Shown: piece after piece, positions 46,594-54,693 of the stretch
How positions within the stretch are numbered: the first letter of the stretch is position 1
How the letters are laid out: the number at the start of each line of letters is the position of its first letter
Source of the DNA: Desertivirga arenae
GTDB lineage: Bacteria > Bacteroidota > Bacteroidia > Sphingobacteriales > Sphingobacteriaceae
NCBI RefSeq assembly: GCF_017355785.1
Contig: NZ_JAFEWE010000003.1
Span: 496,001-560,000, forward strand
Direction of reading: 5' to 3'
Length of the DNA stretch: 64,000 nucleotides
Notes under the pieces: model-generated
The model's input: only the letters and a program-made list of their open reading frames with translations
The model's database searches: none
What the model was told of the DNA's origin: nothing
Made by a program: the position numbers and the translations under genes

Positions 46594-46617
46594 GGGTGGT
46601 GTTGAAATGAATTTTTT

Positions 46618-46697
46618 ATTGAATGAATGAGTGAGTGAATTATTTTAATGAATGAATGAATGAATGAGTGAATGAGTGAATGAATGATTGATTGACT
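46618..46697. repeat. 4-bp (TGAA/TGAG) tandem repeat tract
   Basis: Imperfect tetranucleotide repeats (GAAT/GAGT units, about 15) occupy this stretch 25-105 bp before the purC start codon. It sits where the purC promoter or leader should be. Complementary sequence lies in the tract at 46772-46873. Confidence 0.8.
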
Positions 46698-46771
46698 CGT
46701 GAGTTAACTAATAAATTCAGTAATGAGGCAAAAATAGTTTTTTTATTGATTTCGGTCATTAGAGAAATTAA

Positions 46772-46873
46772 AAACAATCATTCTATCATTCCATCATTCT
46801 CTCCTTCCATCATTCTCTCTTTCTATCATTCATTCATTCTATCCTTCTATCATTTCCTCCTTCTATCATTCCA
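46772..46873. repeat. 8-bp (ATCATTCY) pyrimidine-rich repeat tract
   Basis: About ten imperfect copies of ATCATTCY and its 4-bp variants, such as ATCATTCT and ATCATTCC, interrupted by CTCCTTCC-type units. The tract runs up to the phoH stop codon at 46874. Its TCATTCATTCATTC segment is complementary to the tract near purC. Confidence 0.8.
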
Positions 46874-47836
46874 TCACTGTATATCTCCGTAAGCCTTAAG
46901 GATCTGCTTAACAAGCTTATGCCTTACCACATCTTCTCCGCTCAGATAGATTATATCAATACCCTTAATGTCCTCGAGGATCCTAAGAGCTGTATGCAAA
47001 CCGGAATGCTGTTTCTTTGGCAAGTCGATCTGGGTGATATCCCCTGTTACGATGAATTTAGCTGAAGGTCCCATACGGGTCAAAAACATCTTCAATTGCA
47101 TATCCGTCGCGTTCTGGGCTTCATCCAAAATCACAAAGCAGTTATCTAGGGTACGTCCACGCATAAATGCAAGCGGAGCCACTTCTATTGTCCTGTTCTC
47201 CAGATAAGCCTTCAGTTTTTCAGGAGGGATCATATCGTCCAACGCATCATATAAAGGACGTAAATACGGATCTATCTTCTCCTTCAAATCACCAGGTAGA
47301 AAACCAAGGTTCTCGCCTGCTTCAACGGCTGGACGAGTAAGAATGATGCGCTTTATCTCTTTATTTTTCAAAGCCCTTACCGCAAGCGCAACGGCTGTAT
47401 AAGTTTTTCCTGTACCAGCAGGACCAATGGCGAATAGTATATCACTTTTATTAAGCCCTTCTACCATCCTGCGCTGATTTGCAGTCCTCGCTTTTACAAC
47501 AATACCGTTAGGGCCAAAAACGATCGGTTCACCTCCACCACCTTGGGGCTTATCTCCGCCTTCACCTTCTGTCTGTACACTCACAGAGGCCCCAAGAAAA
47601 TGCTCAAGGTCGTTATTGTTAAGACTATTGTAACGCTCCACATGTTTTAAGATTTCTTTAAAACGATTGTTGAAAGCATTCAGCTCCGCATCATCTCCCA
47701 GCACTTTTACTTCTGTCCCACGGGCAACAATTTTTATCTTTGGGAACTGTCTTTTAATTACTTCGAAATACTCGTTATTAGGGCCCCAGAGAACAATGGG
47801 GTTAACATTCTCAAGATCAATCTTTAATTCGTTCAA
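46874..47836 (-). CDS. PhoH family ATPase
   Basis: A 320-residue P-loop ATPase with an N-terminal KH-like region. Walker A is GPAGTGKT (residues 138-145), Walker B is FVILDEAQN, and sensor-type FIVTGDITQIDLPKK follows. This fold is an RNA-linked helicase-type ATPase, often near ybeY and miaB genes, and its role is poorly defined. The start is a TTG at 47836, with an AAGGA Shine-Dalgarno-like sequence six bases upstream, and no early ATG in frame. Confidence 0.93.
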   Translation of the reverse strand: MNELKIDLENVNPIVLWGPNNEYFEVIKRQFPKIKIVARGTEVKVLGDDAELNAFNNRFKEILKHVERYNSLNNNDLEHFLGASVSVQTEGEGGDKPQGGGGEPIVFGPNGIVVKARTANQRRMVEGLNKSDILFAIGPAGTGKTYTAVALAVRALKNKEIKRIILTRPAVEAGENLGFLPGDLKEKIDPYLRPLYDALDDMIPPEKLKAYLENRTIEVAPLAFMRGRTLDNCFVILDEAQNATDMQLKMFLTRMGPSAKFIVTGDITQIDLPKKQHSGLHTALRILEDIKGIDIIYLSGEDVVRHKLVKQILKAYGDIQ

Positions 47837-47935
47837 GTTATCCTTTTTTTAGTTTTTGATTTATTTGTGCAATTAAAATTCAATATTTGCAGCTTCAATC
47901 TATAAGCAAGATTAATAATTAATATTCACATTTTA

Positions 47936-48715
47936 ATGGCAATAATTACTTTAACAACCGACCTCGGTTACAAAGATTTTTATCAGGCTGCCCTTAAAGG
48001 AAGTATCTTAAGCCTGATGCCGCAAGTGAATATTATTGACGTTACTCACAGCATTTCTGCATTTAACATCCTTCAAGCCGCTTTCGTTTTAAAAAACGCT
48101 TTTCCATATTTTCCAAAAGGAACTGTTCACCTAATTGGTATTGATTCGGTGTATAATGAAAACACGCGTTACCTTGCTGTGAAGTATAAAGATCATTATT
48201 TCGTAGGATCAGATAATGGCGTATTTTCCCTGATGTTTGAAGGCAATCAACCAGAGGAAATTGTAGAGCTTAACATCATGCAGGATTTGAAGTTCCTTCA
48301 CTTTCCGCTAACTGATATTTTCACTAAAGCGTCCTGCCATATTGCAGCTGGTGGAAAACTGACAGACATAGGTATTCCAGTTTCGGGACTTGAAGAAAAG
48401 ATGACGCTTCATCCTGTTATTGAGAAAGATACTATTCGTGGAAGCGTTATCTATATTGACTCTTTTCAGAACGTTATTACGAATATTTCAAAAGAGCTTT
48501 TTAACCGGGTGCAACAGAACAGAGCCTTCACTCTATACTTCCGGAAGAACGAAACTATATCACAACTGAGCTGGCATTATAACGAAGTGCCTGAAGGGGA
48601 AAAGCTTTGTCTTTTTGGAATAAGTAATCACCTCGAAATTGCAATAAACAAGGGAAATGCAAGCGGTCTTCTTGGACTTCATTTGGGGGATATTGTGCGG
48701 GTTGAGTTCAGATAA
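47936..48715 (+). CDS. SAM hydrolase / SAM-dependent halogenase family protein (DUF62)
   Basis: A 259-residue S-adenosyl-L-methionine hydroxide adenosyltransferase, splitting SAM into adenosine and methionine. The family start ITLTTDLGYKDFYQAALKG contains the catalytic Asp and the YKD triplet. FPKGTVHLIGIDSVYN, YFVGSDNGVFSLMF and VIYIDSFQNVITNIS complete the fold. The hydrolase form is expected because halogenases are rare. It is divergent from phoH, with a 99-bp gap. Confidence 0.88.
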   Translation: MAIITLTTDLGYKDFYQAALKGSILSLMPQVNIIDVTHSISAFNILQAAFVLKNAFPYFPKGTVHLIGIDSVYNENTRYLAVKYKDHYFVGSDNGVFSLMFEGNQPEEIVELNIMQDLKFLHFPLTDIFTKASCHIAAGGKLTDIGIPVSGLEEKMTLHPVIEKDTIRGSVIYIDSFQNVITNISKELFNRVQQNRAFTLYFRKNETISQLSWHYNEVPEGEKLCLFGISNHLEIAINKGNASGLLGLHLGDIVRVEFR

Positions 48716-48764
48716 TATTACTCTTTCCTGATTTTACCCCACATCTAATGCTGTAAATAAAACC

Positions 48765-48772
48765 TATTTTTG
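48765..48772 (+). promoter_or_regulatory. -7 box upstream of the MsbA-like gene
   Basis: TATTTTTG, an exact TAnnTTTG match, 41 bp before the ABC gene start. It adjoins the terminator hairpin of the upstream gene, so promoter and terminator overlap. No -33 TTG at the usual spacing. Confidence 0.4.
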
Positions 48773-48775
48773 TGC

Positions 48776-48799
48776 GCGCTCGAAAAGCGCTTTTTTTTT
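48776..48799 (+). terminator. Terminator after the SAM hydrolase gene
   Basis: Short GC stem GCGCT / AGCGC with a CGAAA loop followed by nine T. It lies 60 bp after the upstream gene stop and 13 bp before the ABC gene start. Confidence 0.7.
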
Positions 48800-48812
48800 A
48801 TCAGGAGACGAG

Positions 48813-50636
48813 ATGGCCCGTAACAGATTTAATAGTGGAACTACACCAGAAGAAGAATTACCAAAGGCTAAATTAAATAAAGAGAGCATTAAGAGAGCAG
48901 AAGGATTACTTCAATACATGAAACCTTATCGCTGGAAATTCTTCATTGGCTTGTTTTGTTTGTTTGTATCCAGTATAACTTTTCTAGCTTTTCCTGCCAT
49001 ATTAGGGGCACTACTAGATGCAGCGCAAGGGAAGCATAAGTTGCCTTTTATTCAACCTAGTATAAATGCTTTGGGGTATGCAGCTTTTGGTATTCTGTTT
49101 ATTCAGTCGATTGTTTCATTTATCAGAGTTCGCTTTTTTGTTGAGGTTGCGGAAAAAACAATCGCAGATATAAGAAAGGATACCTATTTCAAACTTATAA
49201 CTCTTCCTATGGATTTTTTTGCCAATAGAAGAGTTGGGGAATTGAATAGTCGCTTATCTGCAGATCTCTCTCAAATACAGGATACGTTAACCACCTCTCT
49301 CGCCGAAATTATTCGACAAACCGTAATGTTAATCGGGGGTATTGCTATATTGATTTTTGTATCGCAACATCTAACGCTTTTTAGTTTGGCTATTTTGCCT
49401 CTTGTGGTAATATGTGCAGTATTATTTGGAAAAAAGATCAGAGCGGTATCGCGGGAAGCTCAAGATAAATTGGCCGAATCAAATACGATCGTTCAGGAAA
49501 CGCTTCAAGGAATATCGAATGTAAAAGCCTTTGCTAATGAAGCCTATGAAACAAAAAGGTATGACAACAGCTTAAGGGACGTAGTTTCTATTGCATTGAG
49601 AGGTGCAACTTTGAGGGGTGGCTTCGCGTCCTTTATAGTGTTTTGCCTTTTTGGTACCGTGGTTGGAGTCGTATGGTACGGTGCTACTCTAGTTGCTAAT
49701 AAGGAATTATCAGTTGGGCTTCTAGGGACCTATATCCTCTATTCTGCTGTAGTTGGGGCAGCTATGGGTACTTTTCCTGACTTATTTGCTAACCTCCAGA
49801 AGGCGATAGGCTCAACTGAAAGAGTGATGGAAATCCTCCGGGAGCAAAATGAGCCTATTTCTATCGATCCAGAAGAAAACAAAACCAGGCAGGTTATCAA
49901 AGGCTGCCTTGAGTTCGACAATGTGTTCTTCTCCTACCCTTCCCGGAAGGAAATTACAGTTTTAAAGGGCTTGTCTTTTAAGGCTACCGCCGGAGAAAAG
50001 GTGGCTATTGTCGGACCCAGCGGCGCAGGTAAATCTACCATCGCCTCTCTTATCCTTCGTTTCTACAATCCTCAGGAAGGTGAAATACTGTTTGACGGCC
50101 TTACATCTGAAAGCTATGCATTAACCGACATACGTAACCAGGTTGCTATCGTTCCTCAGGACGTGCTTCTATTTGGAGGAACGATCCGTGAGAACATCGC
50201 TTACGGAAAGCTGAACGCGAGCGATGACGAGATTACAACGGCAGCAAAACAGGCAAATGCCCATAACTTTATCCATAGTCTTCCTGAAGGCTACGATACA
50301 GTTGTTGGAGAACGGGGAATTAAACTATCAGGAGGTCAGCGCCAGCGTATAGCTATTGCGAGAGCTCTACTAAAAGATCCGGCTATTTTGATCTTAGATG
50401 AAGCCACATCCTCCTTGGACTCGGAATCTGAAAGATTAGTACAGGAAGCCCTGGAAGTACTGATGAAGAACAGAACTTCTATTATTATTGCTCACCGCCT
50501 TTCAACCATCCGTGAGGCCGATAAAATTGTGGTACTTGAAAAAGGTGTAGTTGCTGAAAGCGGTACACATGAAGAGCTGATCCAGAACGAAGAAGGTTTA
50601 TATCGCTATTTAAGTCAGCTTCAGTTTGAAGCATAG
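48813..50636 (+). CDS. ABC transporter, fused permease and ATPase (MsbA-like)
   Basis: A 607-residue half-transporter. Six N-terminal membrane helices end near residue 330, with FFIGLFCLFVSSITFLAFPA first. The C-terminal ATPase has Walker A GPSGAGKS, signature LSGGQRQRIAIARAL, Walker B ILILDEATSSLD and the H-loop IAHRLST. Length and layout match MsbA-type exporters of lipids, including lipid A, or drugs. It has a good ribosome-binding site (CAGGAGA). It is one of the few genes here with a strong Shine-Dalgarno sequence. Confidence 0.92.
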   Translation: MARNRFNSGTTPEEELPKAKLNKESIKRAEGLLQYMKPYRWKFFIGLFCLFVSSITFLAFPAILGALLDAAQGKHKLPFIQPSINALGYAAFGILFIQSIVSFIRVRFFVEVAEKTIADIRKDTYFKLITLPMDFFANRRVGELNSRLSADLSQIQDTLTTSLAEIIRQTVMLIGGIAILIFVSQHLTLFSLAILPLVVICAVLFGKKIRAVSREAQDKLAESNTIVQETLQGISNVKAFANEAYETKRYDNSLRDVVSIALRGATLRGGFASFIVFCLFGTVVGVVWYGATLVANKELSVGLLGTYILYSAVVGAAMGTFPDLFANLQKAIGSTERVMEILREQNEPISIDPEENKTRQVIKGCLEFDNVFFSYPSRKEITVLKGLSFKATAGEKVAIVGPSGAGKSTIASLILRFYNPQEGEILFDGLTSESYALTDIRNQVAIVPQDVLLFGGTIRENIAYGKLNASDDEITTAAKQANAHNFIHSLPEGYDTVVGERGIKLSGGQRQRIAIARALLKDPAILILDEATSSLDSESERLVQEALEVLMKNRTSIIIAHRLSTIREADKIVVLEKGVVAESGTHEELIQNEEGLYRYLSQLQFEA

Positions 50637-50640
50637 GCTG

Positions 50641-50675
50641 ATTTACGAATTACGGTCTTAGATTTACGATTAACA
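50641..50675. repeat. Short heptamer repeat
   Basis: Five 7-bp units in a row: ATTTACG, AATTACG, GTCTTAG, ATTTACG, ATTAACA. They sit right after the stop codon of the MsbA-like gene and before the beta-CASP nuclease gene. Confidence 0.55.
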
Positions 50676-50740
50676 GAACAAAGCATTCCTAATTGAGTGT
50701 TATTTGAGAGACGTAAGATCATTACCTTAAAAAGCATTTA

Positions 50741-52129
50741 ATGAAGTTAACTATTTGGGGTGCAGCACAACAGGTAACTGGAAGCATGCACCTTCTTGAA
50801 ATAAATAATTATAAGATACTTGTCGATTGTGGCCTGGACTATGAGAAAGGCACATGGCTGGAAGAAAATGAGCTTTTCCCTTTTAACCCTGCGACGATTG
50901 ATGTTGTGATCCTCACCCATGCTCATGTTGATCATTCAGGAAATATCCCCACCCTCATCAGGCAGGGATTTGAAGGACAGATCCTGAGCACTCCTCCCAC
51001 TGCAGACCTAGCTGAAATCCTATTGATGGACTCAGTGAATCTTTTTTTGGGAAAGGAACAAAGACATGCCAGGAAAAAGAAAAAACGATCTTCAGGGCCT
51101 AAAGCGCTTTATCTGCAAAAGCATGTAATGGATACGATGGAGCGATTTGTTACCATTGGTTTCCATAAACCTTTCCGTCTTAATGGAGACATTTCCCTTG
51201 AATTTATTCCTGCGGGGCATTTATTAGGTGCAGCAGTAGCTGTTTTGACGGTTAATGACCACGGATTCGAAAAGACCATTGCCTTCACAGGTGATATTGG
51301 CAGGAAAAATTATCCTGTACTTGTAGAGCCTCAACCACTACCTGCAGTTGATTACCTGGTTTGCGAATCGACTTATGGGGGAAGGTTTCACACGAAGGGG
51401 AAGAGCGTTGAGGAGGTGCTGACTGAAGTGATCGAAGAAACATGTATCAAGACGCCTGGCCGACTTATCATCCCTGCTTTTAGTATTGGAAGAACGCAGT
51501 CCCTTGTATTTTCGCTAAACAAGATATTCTCGTCGGGCAAACTTCCACCAGTGAAAACGTTTGTGGACAGTCCGCTTGCAAACTTTGCTACTGATGTTTA
51601 TCGTAAACATCATCAATATGTAAGCGAGGACGCCAAGGAATTTTATAAGCACAAAGGTGATGAATTCGAGTTTGATAACCTGTTCTATGTTCAGAATCTG
51701 AAAGAAAGCAGGGAAATCTCCAATTACTATGAACCTTGCGTCATTGTTTCCTCTGCGGGGATGCTGGAAGGCGGAAGGATACAAGATCATTTGTTCCATA
51801 ATATCCAAAACTACTACTGTACTATTCTTTTCATTGGCTATAGTGCAAAGGGAACCCTTGGTAACCGCTTGCTAAGAGGTGATCCTATTGTTACGATCAG
51901 GGATAGGGAACTTTCAGTGTATGCCACAATAAAACAGACGGACGTTCTGAGTGGACATGGAGATCACGACGATCTTTTGAATATCATCAAGAGTCAGCCA
52001 AAGGATAAATTAAAGAAGGTATTCCTCGTGCATGGAGAACCTCAAAGTATGGAAGCCCTAAAAAAGGATCTTACAGATGAAAGTTACAATGTAGTGATCC
52101 CTGAAAAAGGTGAAGTTTGGGAAATCTAA
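50741..52129 (+). CDS. MBL-fold beta-CASP RNA nuclease (CPSF/RNase J-like exonuclease)
   Basis: A 462-residue metallo-beta-lactamase/beta-CASP protein. Zinc ligands are in LTHAHVDHSGNIP (HxHxDH). The beta-CASP signatures are present: FSIGRTQSL, FVDSPLA, SSAGMLEGGRIQDHL, and the C-terminal HGDHDDLL and VHGEPQSME. The family, typified by the YsgA/CPSF-73-like bacterial enzymes, includes RNases acting on RNA 3' ends. Substrate here is unknown. It stands alone in the same direction as the MsbA-like gene, with a 104-bp gap. Confidence 0.9.
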   Translation: MKLTIWGAAQQVTGSMHLLEINNYKILVDCGLDYEKGTWLEENELFPFNPATIDVVILTHAHVDHSGNIPTLIRQGFEGQILSTPPTADLAEILLMDSVNLFLGKEQRHARKKKKRSSGPKALYLQKHVMDTMERFVTIGFHKPFRLNGDISLEFIPAGHLLGAAVAVLTVNDHGFEKTIAFTGDIGRKNYPVLVEPQPLPAVDYLVCESTYGGRFHTKGKSVEEVLTEVIEETCIKTPGRLIIPAFSIGRTQSLVFSLNKIFSSGKLPPVKTFVDSPLANFATDVYRKHHQYVSEDAKEFYKHKGDEFEFDNLFYVQNLKESREISNYYEPCVIVSSAGMLEGGRIQDHLFHNIQNYYCTILFIGYSAKGTLGNRLLRGDPIVTIRDRELSVYATIKQTDVLSGHGDHDDLLNIIKSQPKDKLKKVFLVHGEPQSMEALKKDLTDESYNVVIPEKGEVWEI

Positions 52130-52134
52130 TAAAG

Positions 52135-52165
52135 AAAATGGCAGGCTTTTAAAGCCTGCCATTTT
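52135..52165. terminator. Perfect bidirectional terminator
   Basis: A perfect 15-bp inverted repeat (AAAATGGCAGGCTTT and its complement) around one central base, between the convergent nuclease and SDR genes. T4 runs end both arms. Confidence 0.8.
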
Positions 52166-52185
52166 AAATTAATTTCTAATTCAAT

Positions 52186-53055
52186 TTATCCATTCACAAT
52201 CTCACCTCCATTAGGATGCAGAACCTGGCCTGTCATATAACTGGAATCATTGGAGGCAAGGAATACATAACATGGAGCTACTTCCTCCGGTTGTCCCGGT
52301 CTTTTTAAAGGCACCTCACTTCCAAACTGAGCAACTTTATCTTCCGGGAATGTTGACGGAATTAAAGGTGTCCAGATTGGTCCAGGAGCAACACCATTTA
52401 CCCGGATGTATTTGTCAGCAAGCGACTGAGCCAGGGAGCGGGTAAAGCCCACAATTGCACCTTTAGTAGAAGCGTAGTCTATAAGGTTAGCACTTCCGCG
52501 GTAGGCGGTAACGGAAGTAGTATTGATAATAGCCCCTCCTTTTGGTAAATATTTCAAAGCCGCTTTTGCCATGTAGAAATAGGCAAAAATATTGGTACGG
52601 AAAGTTTTCTCAAGTTGTTCCGCGCTGATCTGTTCCAAACTATCCTGGGGATACTGTACAGCAGCGTTATTTACCAGGATATCCAATCTGCCGAATTCAG
52701 CTACAGTTTCTTCCACTATTTTTATACAATGTTGTTCGTCACCAACGTCTCCTGGTATAAGAAGGCATTTTTGGCCTTCCTGTTCAACCTGCCATTTTGT
52801 TTCTTTAGCATCTTCATGTTCATCCAGATAAACGATAGTAACATCTGCGCCCTGACGTGCAAAAGCTACAGCTACAGCCCTTCCAATTCCACTGTCGCCA
52901 CCCGTTATGATCGCAACTTTATCTGCAAGCTTTGAAAAAACATCTGATTGTTCTCCTTCATAAGCCGGTCGCGGTGTCATTTCAGATTCCAGCCCGGGCT
53001 GTTTCTCCTGATGTTGAGGAGGATTTACGTTTTGGGGTTCATTTGATTTTTGCAT
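52186..53055 (-). CDS. SDR family oxidoreductase
   Basis: The ATG at 53055 gives 289 residues. A TTG nine codons upstream is rejected. The classical short-chain dehydrogenase shows the TGGDSGIGRAVAVAFA cofactor loop, NNAAVQYP, catalytic Ser-Tyr-Lys (Ser in TTSVTAYRG, YASTKGAI) and the NGVAPGPIWTPL segment. The N-terminal Gln/Pro-rich extension of about 40 residues (LPRQND then PQHQEKQPG) is typical of the YhdF/YhxC/GsiB-type general-stress SDRs. Substrate unknown. Convergent with the nuclease gene. Confidence 0.88.
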   Translation of the reverse strand: MQKSNEPQNVNPPQHQEKQPGLESEMTPRPAYEGEQSDVFSKLADKVAIITGGDSGIGRAVAVAFARQGADVTIVYLDEHEDAKETKWQVEQEGQKCLLIPGDVGDEQHCIKIVEETVAEFGRLDILVNNAAVQYPQDSLEQISAEQLEKTFRTNIFAYFYMAKAALKYLPKGGAIINTTSVTAYRGSANLIDYASTKGAIVGFTRSLAQSLADKYIRVNGVAPGPIWTPLIPSTFPEDKVAQFGSEVPLKRPGQPEEVAPCYVFLASNDSSYMTGQVLHPNGGEIVNG

Positions 53056-53249
53056 AGATAGATCGTTTTGCCTTGGTAACAAAGTAAATCCTGCTGAGTT
53101 TGTACAGTCTTAAAAAGGAGTAATTAGCCTGCAAATGAATGGAAGGATGTTTCTTTACCAAGTAATAGGTTACAAGGATAGCTGGAGGACTAAAAGGATT
53201 TTCTTCCCCCCAGAGGAGGTTTAGCTAAGACCCAAATCCAGCGACATAA

Positions 53250-54125
53250 CTACTTTAACCGCAGCTTTTCAAAATCAAGGCTATCTCCTTTAAATACGTT
53301 CATGTCCACATCATGGTTAACTCCATTGATAGTTGCTCGGTCTGAGTGTTGCCAGAACTTCCAGTTCGCATCCTTACCCAGGCGCATCTTGCTCTGATAG
53401 TAGTTTGCTATCCAGAAAACGTAGCCTTCGAAGTCTTTTTTCAGATAGTCCTGGTAAAAAGATAAATTCGTATAGATGATGGGTTTTGTATCGGTTTTAG
53501 CTTCCACATATTTGATAAAAGCCTTTAACTCTTTCCGCATCTTTTCGGAGGACTGTCCGTCTAATGTTTCTACGTCCACTACCAATGGAAGGTCCCCCCT
53601 TTCCGGTCTGGCATTCTGCAGAAAAAACCTGGCCTGCCACTTACCGTCTTTGAAAGGACGGAAGAAGTGATAAGCACCAACCACAATTCCTGACTTCGGC
53701 GCTTCTCTCCAGTTTCGCTGAAAGTATGGATCCACGGTCAACAACCCTTCAGTAGCTTTTATAAAAGCAAATCTAATTTTAACTCCATCCTCCTCCATTG
53801 CCCTGACCTTCTCCCAGTCAATTTTTCCCTGGTAGTACGAAACATCTATTCCATGAATAGTATAGTTCTCAGGAATTGGAATACCAAAATCGTCATAGGA
53901 ATGGTACCCTTTTTTTACCCCTATATCTTTGAACCATCTGAAAGTAGACGTGAAAATGCCTAGAACATAACCGTAATAGAATGGAGATAGCAGGATCAAA
54001 AGTAAAGCTGCCACCGGAATCTTCCAGTTAAAGCCTGGCTTCTCTCCTTTCTTAGCTCTGCTCTTAACAGTTCTTTTCACTGGCTTCTTTGCGCCTGTTG
54101 TCTTTGCTGGTCTCTGTACGGCCAT
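53250..54125 (-). CDS. Glycoside hydrolase family 25 lysozyme
   Basis: The ATG at 54125 gives 291 residues. Residues of about 1-30 are basic with several Lys and Arg, then a membrane anchor (IPVAALLLILLSPFYYGYV) and an extracytoplasmic GH25 domain. The motifs GIDVSYYQGKIDW, FAFIKATEG, GAYHFFRP and PLVVDVET include the conserved Asp and Glu of the TIM-barrel active site. It cuts the muramic acid-glucosamine bond in peptidoglycan. The anchor makes it a periplasmic enzyme facing the cell wall. It stands alone. Confidence 0.92.
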   Translation of the reverse strand: MAVQRPAKTTGAKKPVKRTVKSRAKKGEKPGFNWKIPVAALLLILLSPFYYGYVLGIFTSTFRWFKDIGVKKGYHSYDDFGIPIPENYTIHGIDVSYYQGKIDWEKVRAMEEDGVKIRFAFIKATEGLLTVDPYFQRNWREAPKSGIVVGAYHFFRPFKDGKWQARFFLQNARPERGDLPLVVDVETLDGQSSEKMRKELKAFIKYVEAKTDTKPIIYTNLSFYQDYLKKDFEGYVFWIANYYQSKMRLGKDANWKFWQHSDRATINGVNHDVDMNVFKGDSLDFEKLRLK

Positions 54126-54219
54126 AATAGGGCTGTAAAAGTACAAATATGATTGAATGCTTAACGAGCAAAGGACTTAAAACGGTGCAGATGTTGAAAG
54201 ATTTAGGGGTATCTTCTTT

Positions 54220-54495
54220 TTATTTATCGTCAAATAGCAGCAACACACGTTCGTCATGGTCGCGCCATTCCCCGCTTTCGTCTTTTCTCCATGCTTTGAT
54301 GAGAATCGCAGGATCAGGAAGAAGCTTCTGATTCGAAATATCCTCGGCAATTTCCCAGGTTAATGACTCTAATGCCTCTTTAGCTTCGCTGAAATACAGG
54401 TACTCCCGTTCACCTAGTATTGGTCCGTAAACTAATTGATCACCCCTTTTCTCCTCTTGTTGAATACTTATCTTCCCTTGATTCTTTTGTTCCAT
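54220..54495 (-). CDS. Hypothetical protein
   Basis: The ATG at 54495 gives 91 residues (an in-frame codon upstream at 54528 is not preferred). It is acidic and soluble, with a Lys/Glu N-terminal tail and an alpha/beta layout: QLVYGPILGEREYLYFSEAKEAL gives a strand-helix, then WEIAEDISNQKL and a C-terminal WRKDESGEWRDHDERVLLLF. I do not recognise the family. Single gene with no partner, 95 bp from the lysozyme gene, same strand. Confidence 0.55.
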   Translation of the reverse strand: MEQKNQGKISIQQEEKRGDQLVYGPILGEREYLYFSEAKEALESLTWEIAEDISNQKLLPDPAILIKAWRKDESGEWRDHDERVLLLFDDK

Positions 54496-54626
54496 AGTTA
54501 TACTTTTTCGAATGAGGAACAAACACATTCTAAAGAATGTTTCTAATTATGAATACTGTGGATAGAGTCGAAAAAAGTCCGGGCAATTCAGAGAGTAATT
54601 AAACGATTTACATTTAGTGCTTTCTA

Positions 54627-54681
54627 TCGGACTATCTGTGCTTTATCCGGGGAGTATCTGGGGAGTATCCCCGGAGTATTT
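54627..54681. repeat. 11-bp tandem repeats, second cluster
   Basis: Five 11-bp units in phase: TCGGACTATCT, GTGCTTTATCC, GGGGAGTATCT, GGGGAGTATCC, CCGGAGTATTT. The last three are close copies. TAT(C/T) recurs every 11 bp. A short palindrome, GGGGAGTATCCCC, lies inside. It sits 13 bp past the stop codon of the GlxA-type regulator. The rest of the gap 54496-54693 shows nothing else. Confidence 0.8.
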
Positions 54682-54693
54682 GAGAAGCTATTG

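Noticed and set aside
46692-46892. 66-codon plus-strand frame in the purC-phoH gap
   Set aside because: It is read through the simple-repeat tract and gives a monotonous Ser/Phe/His/Leu peptide.
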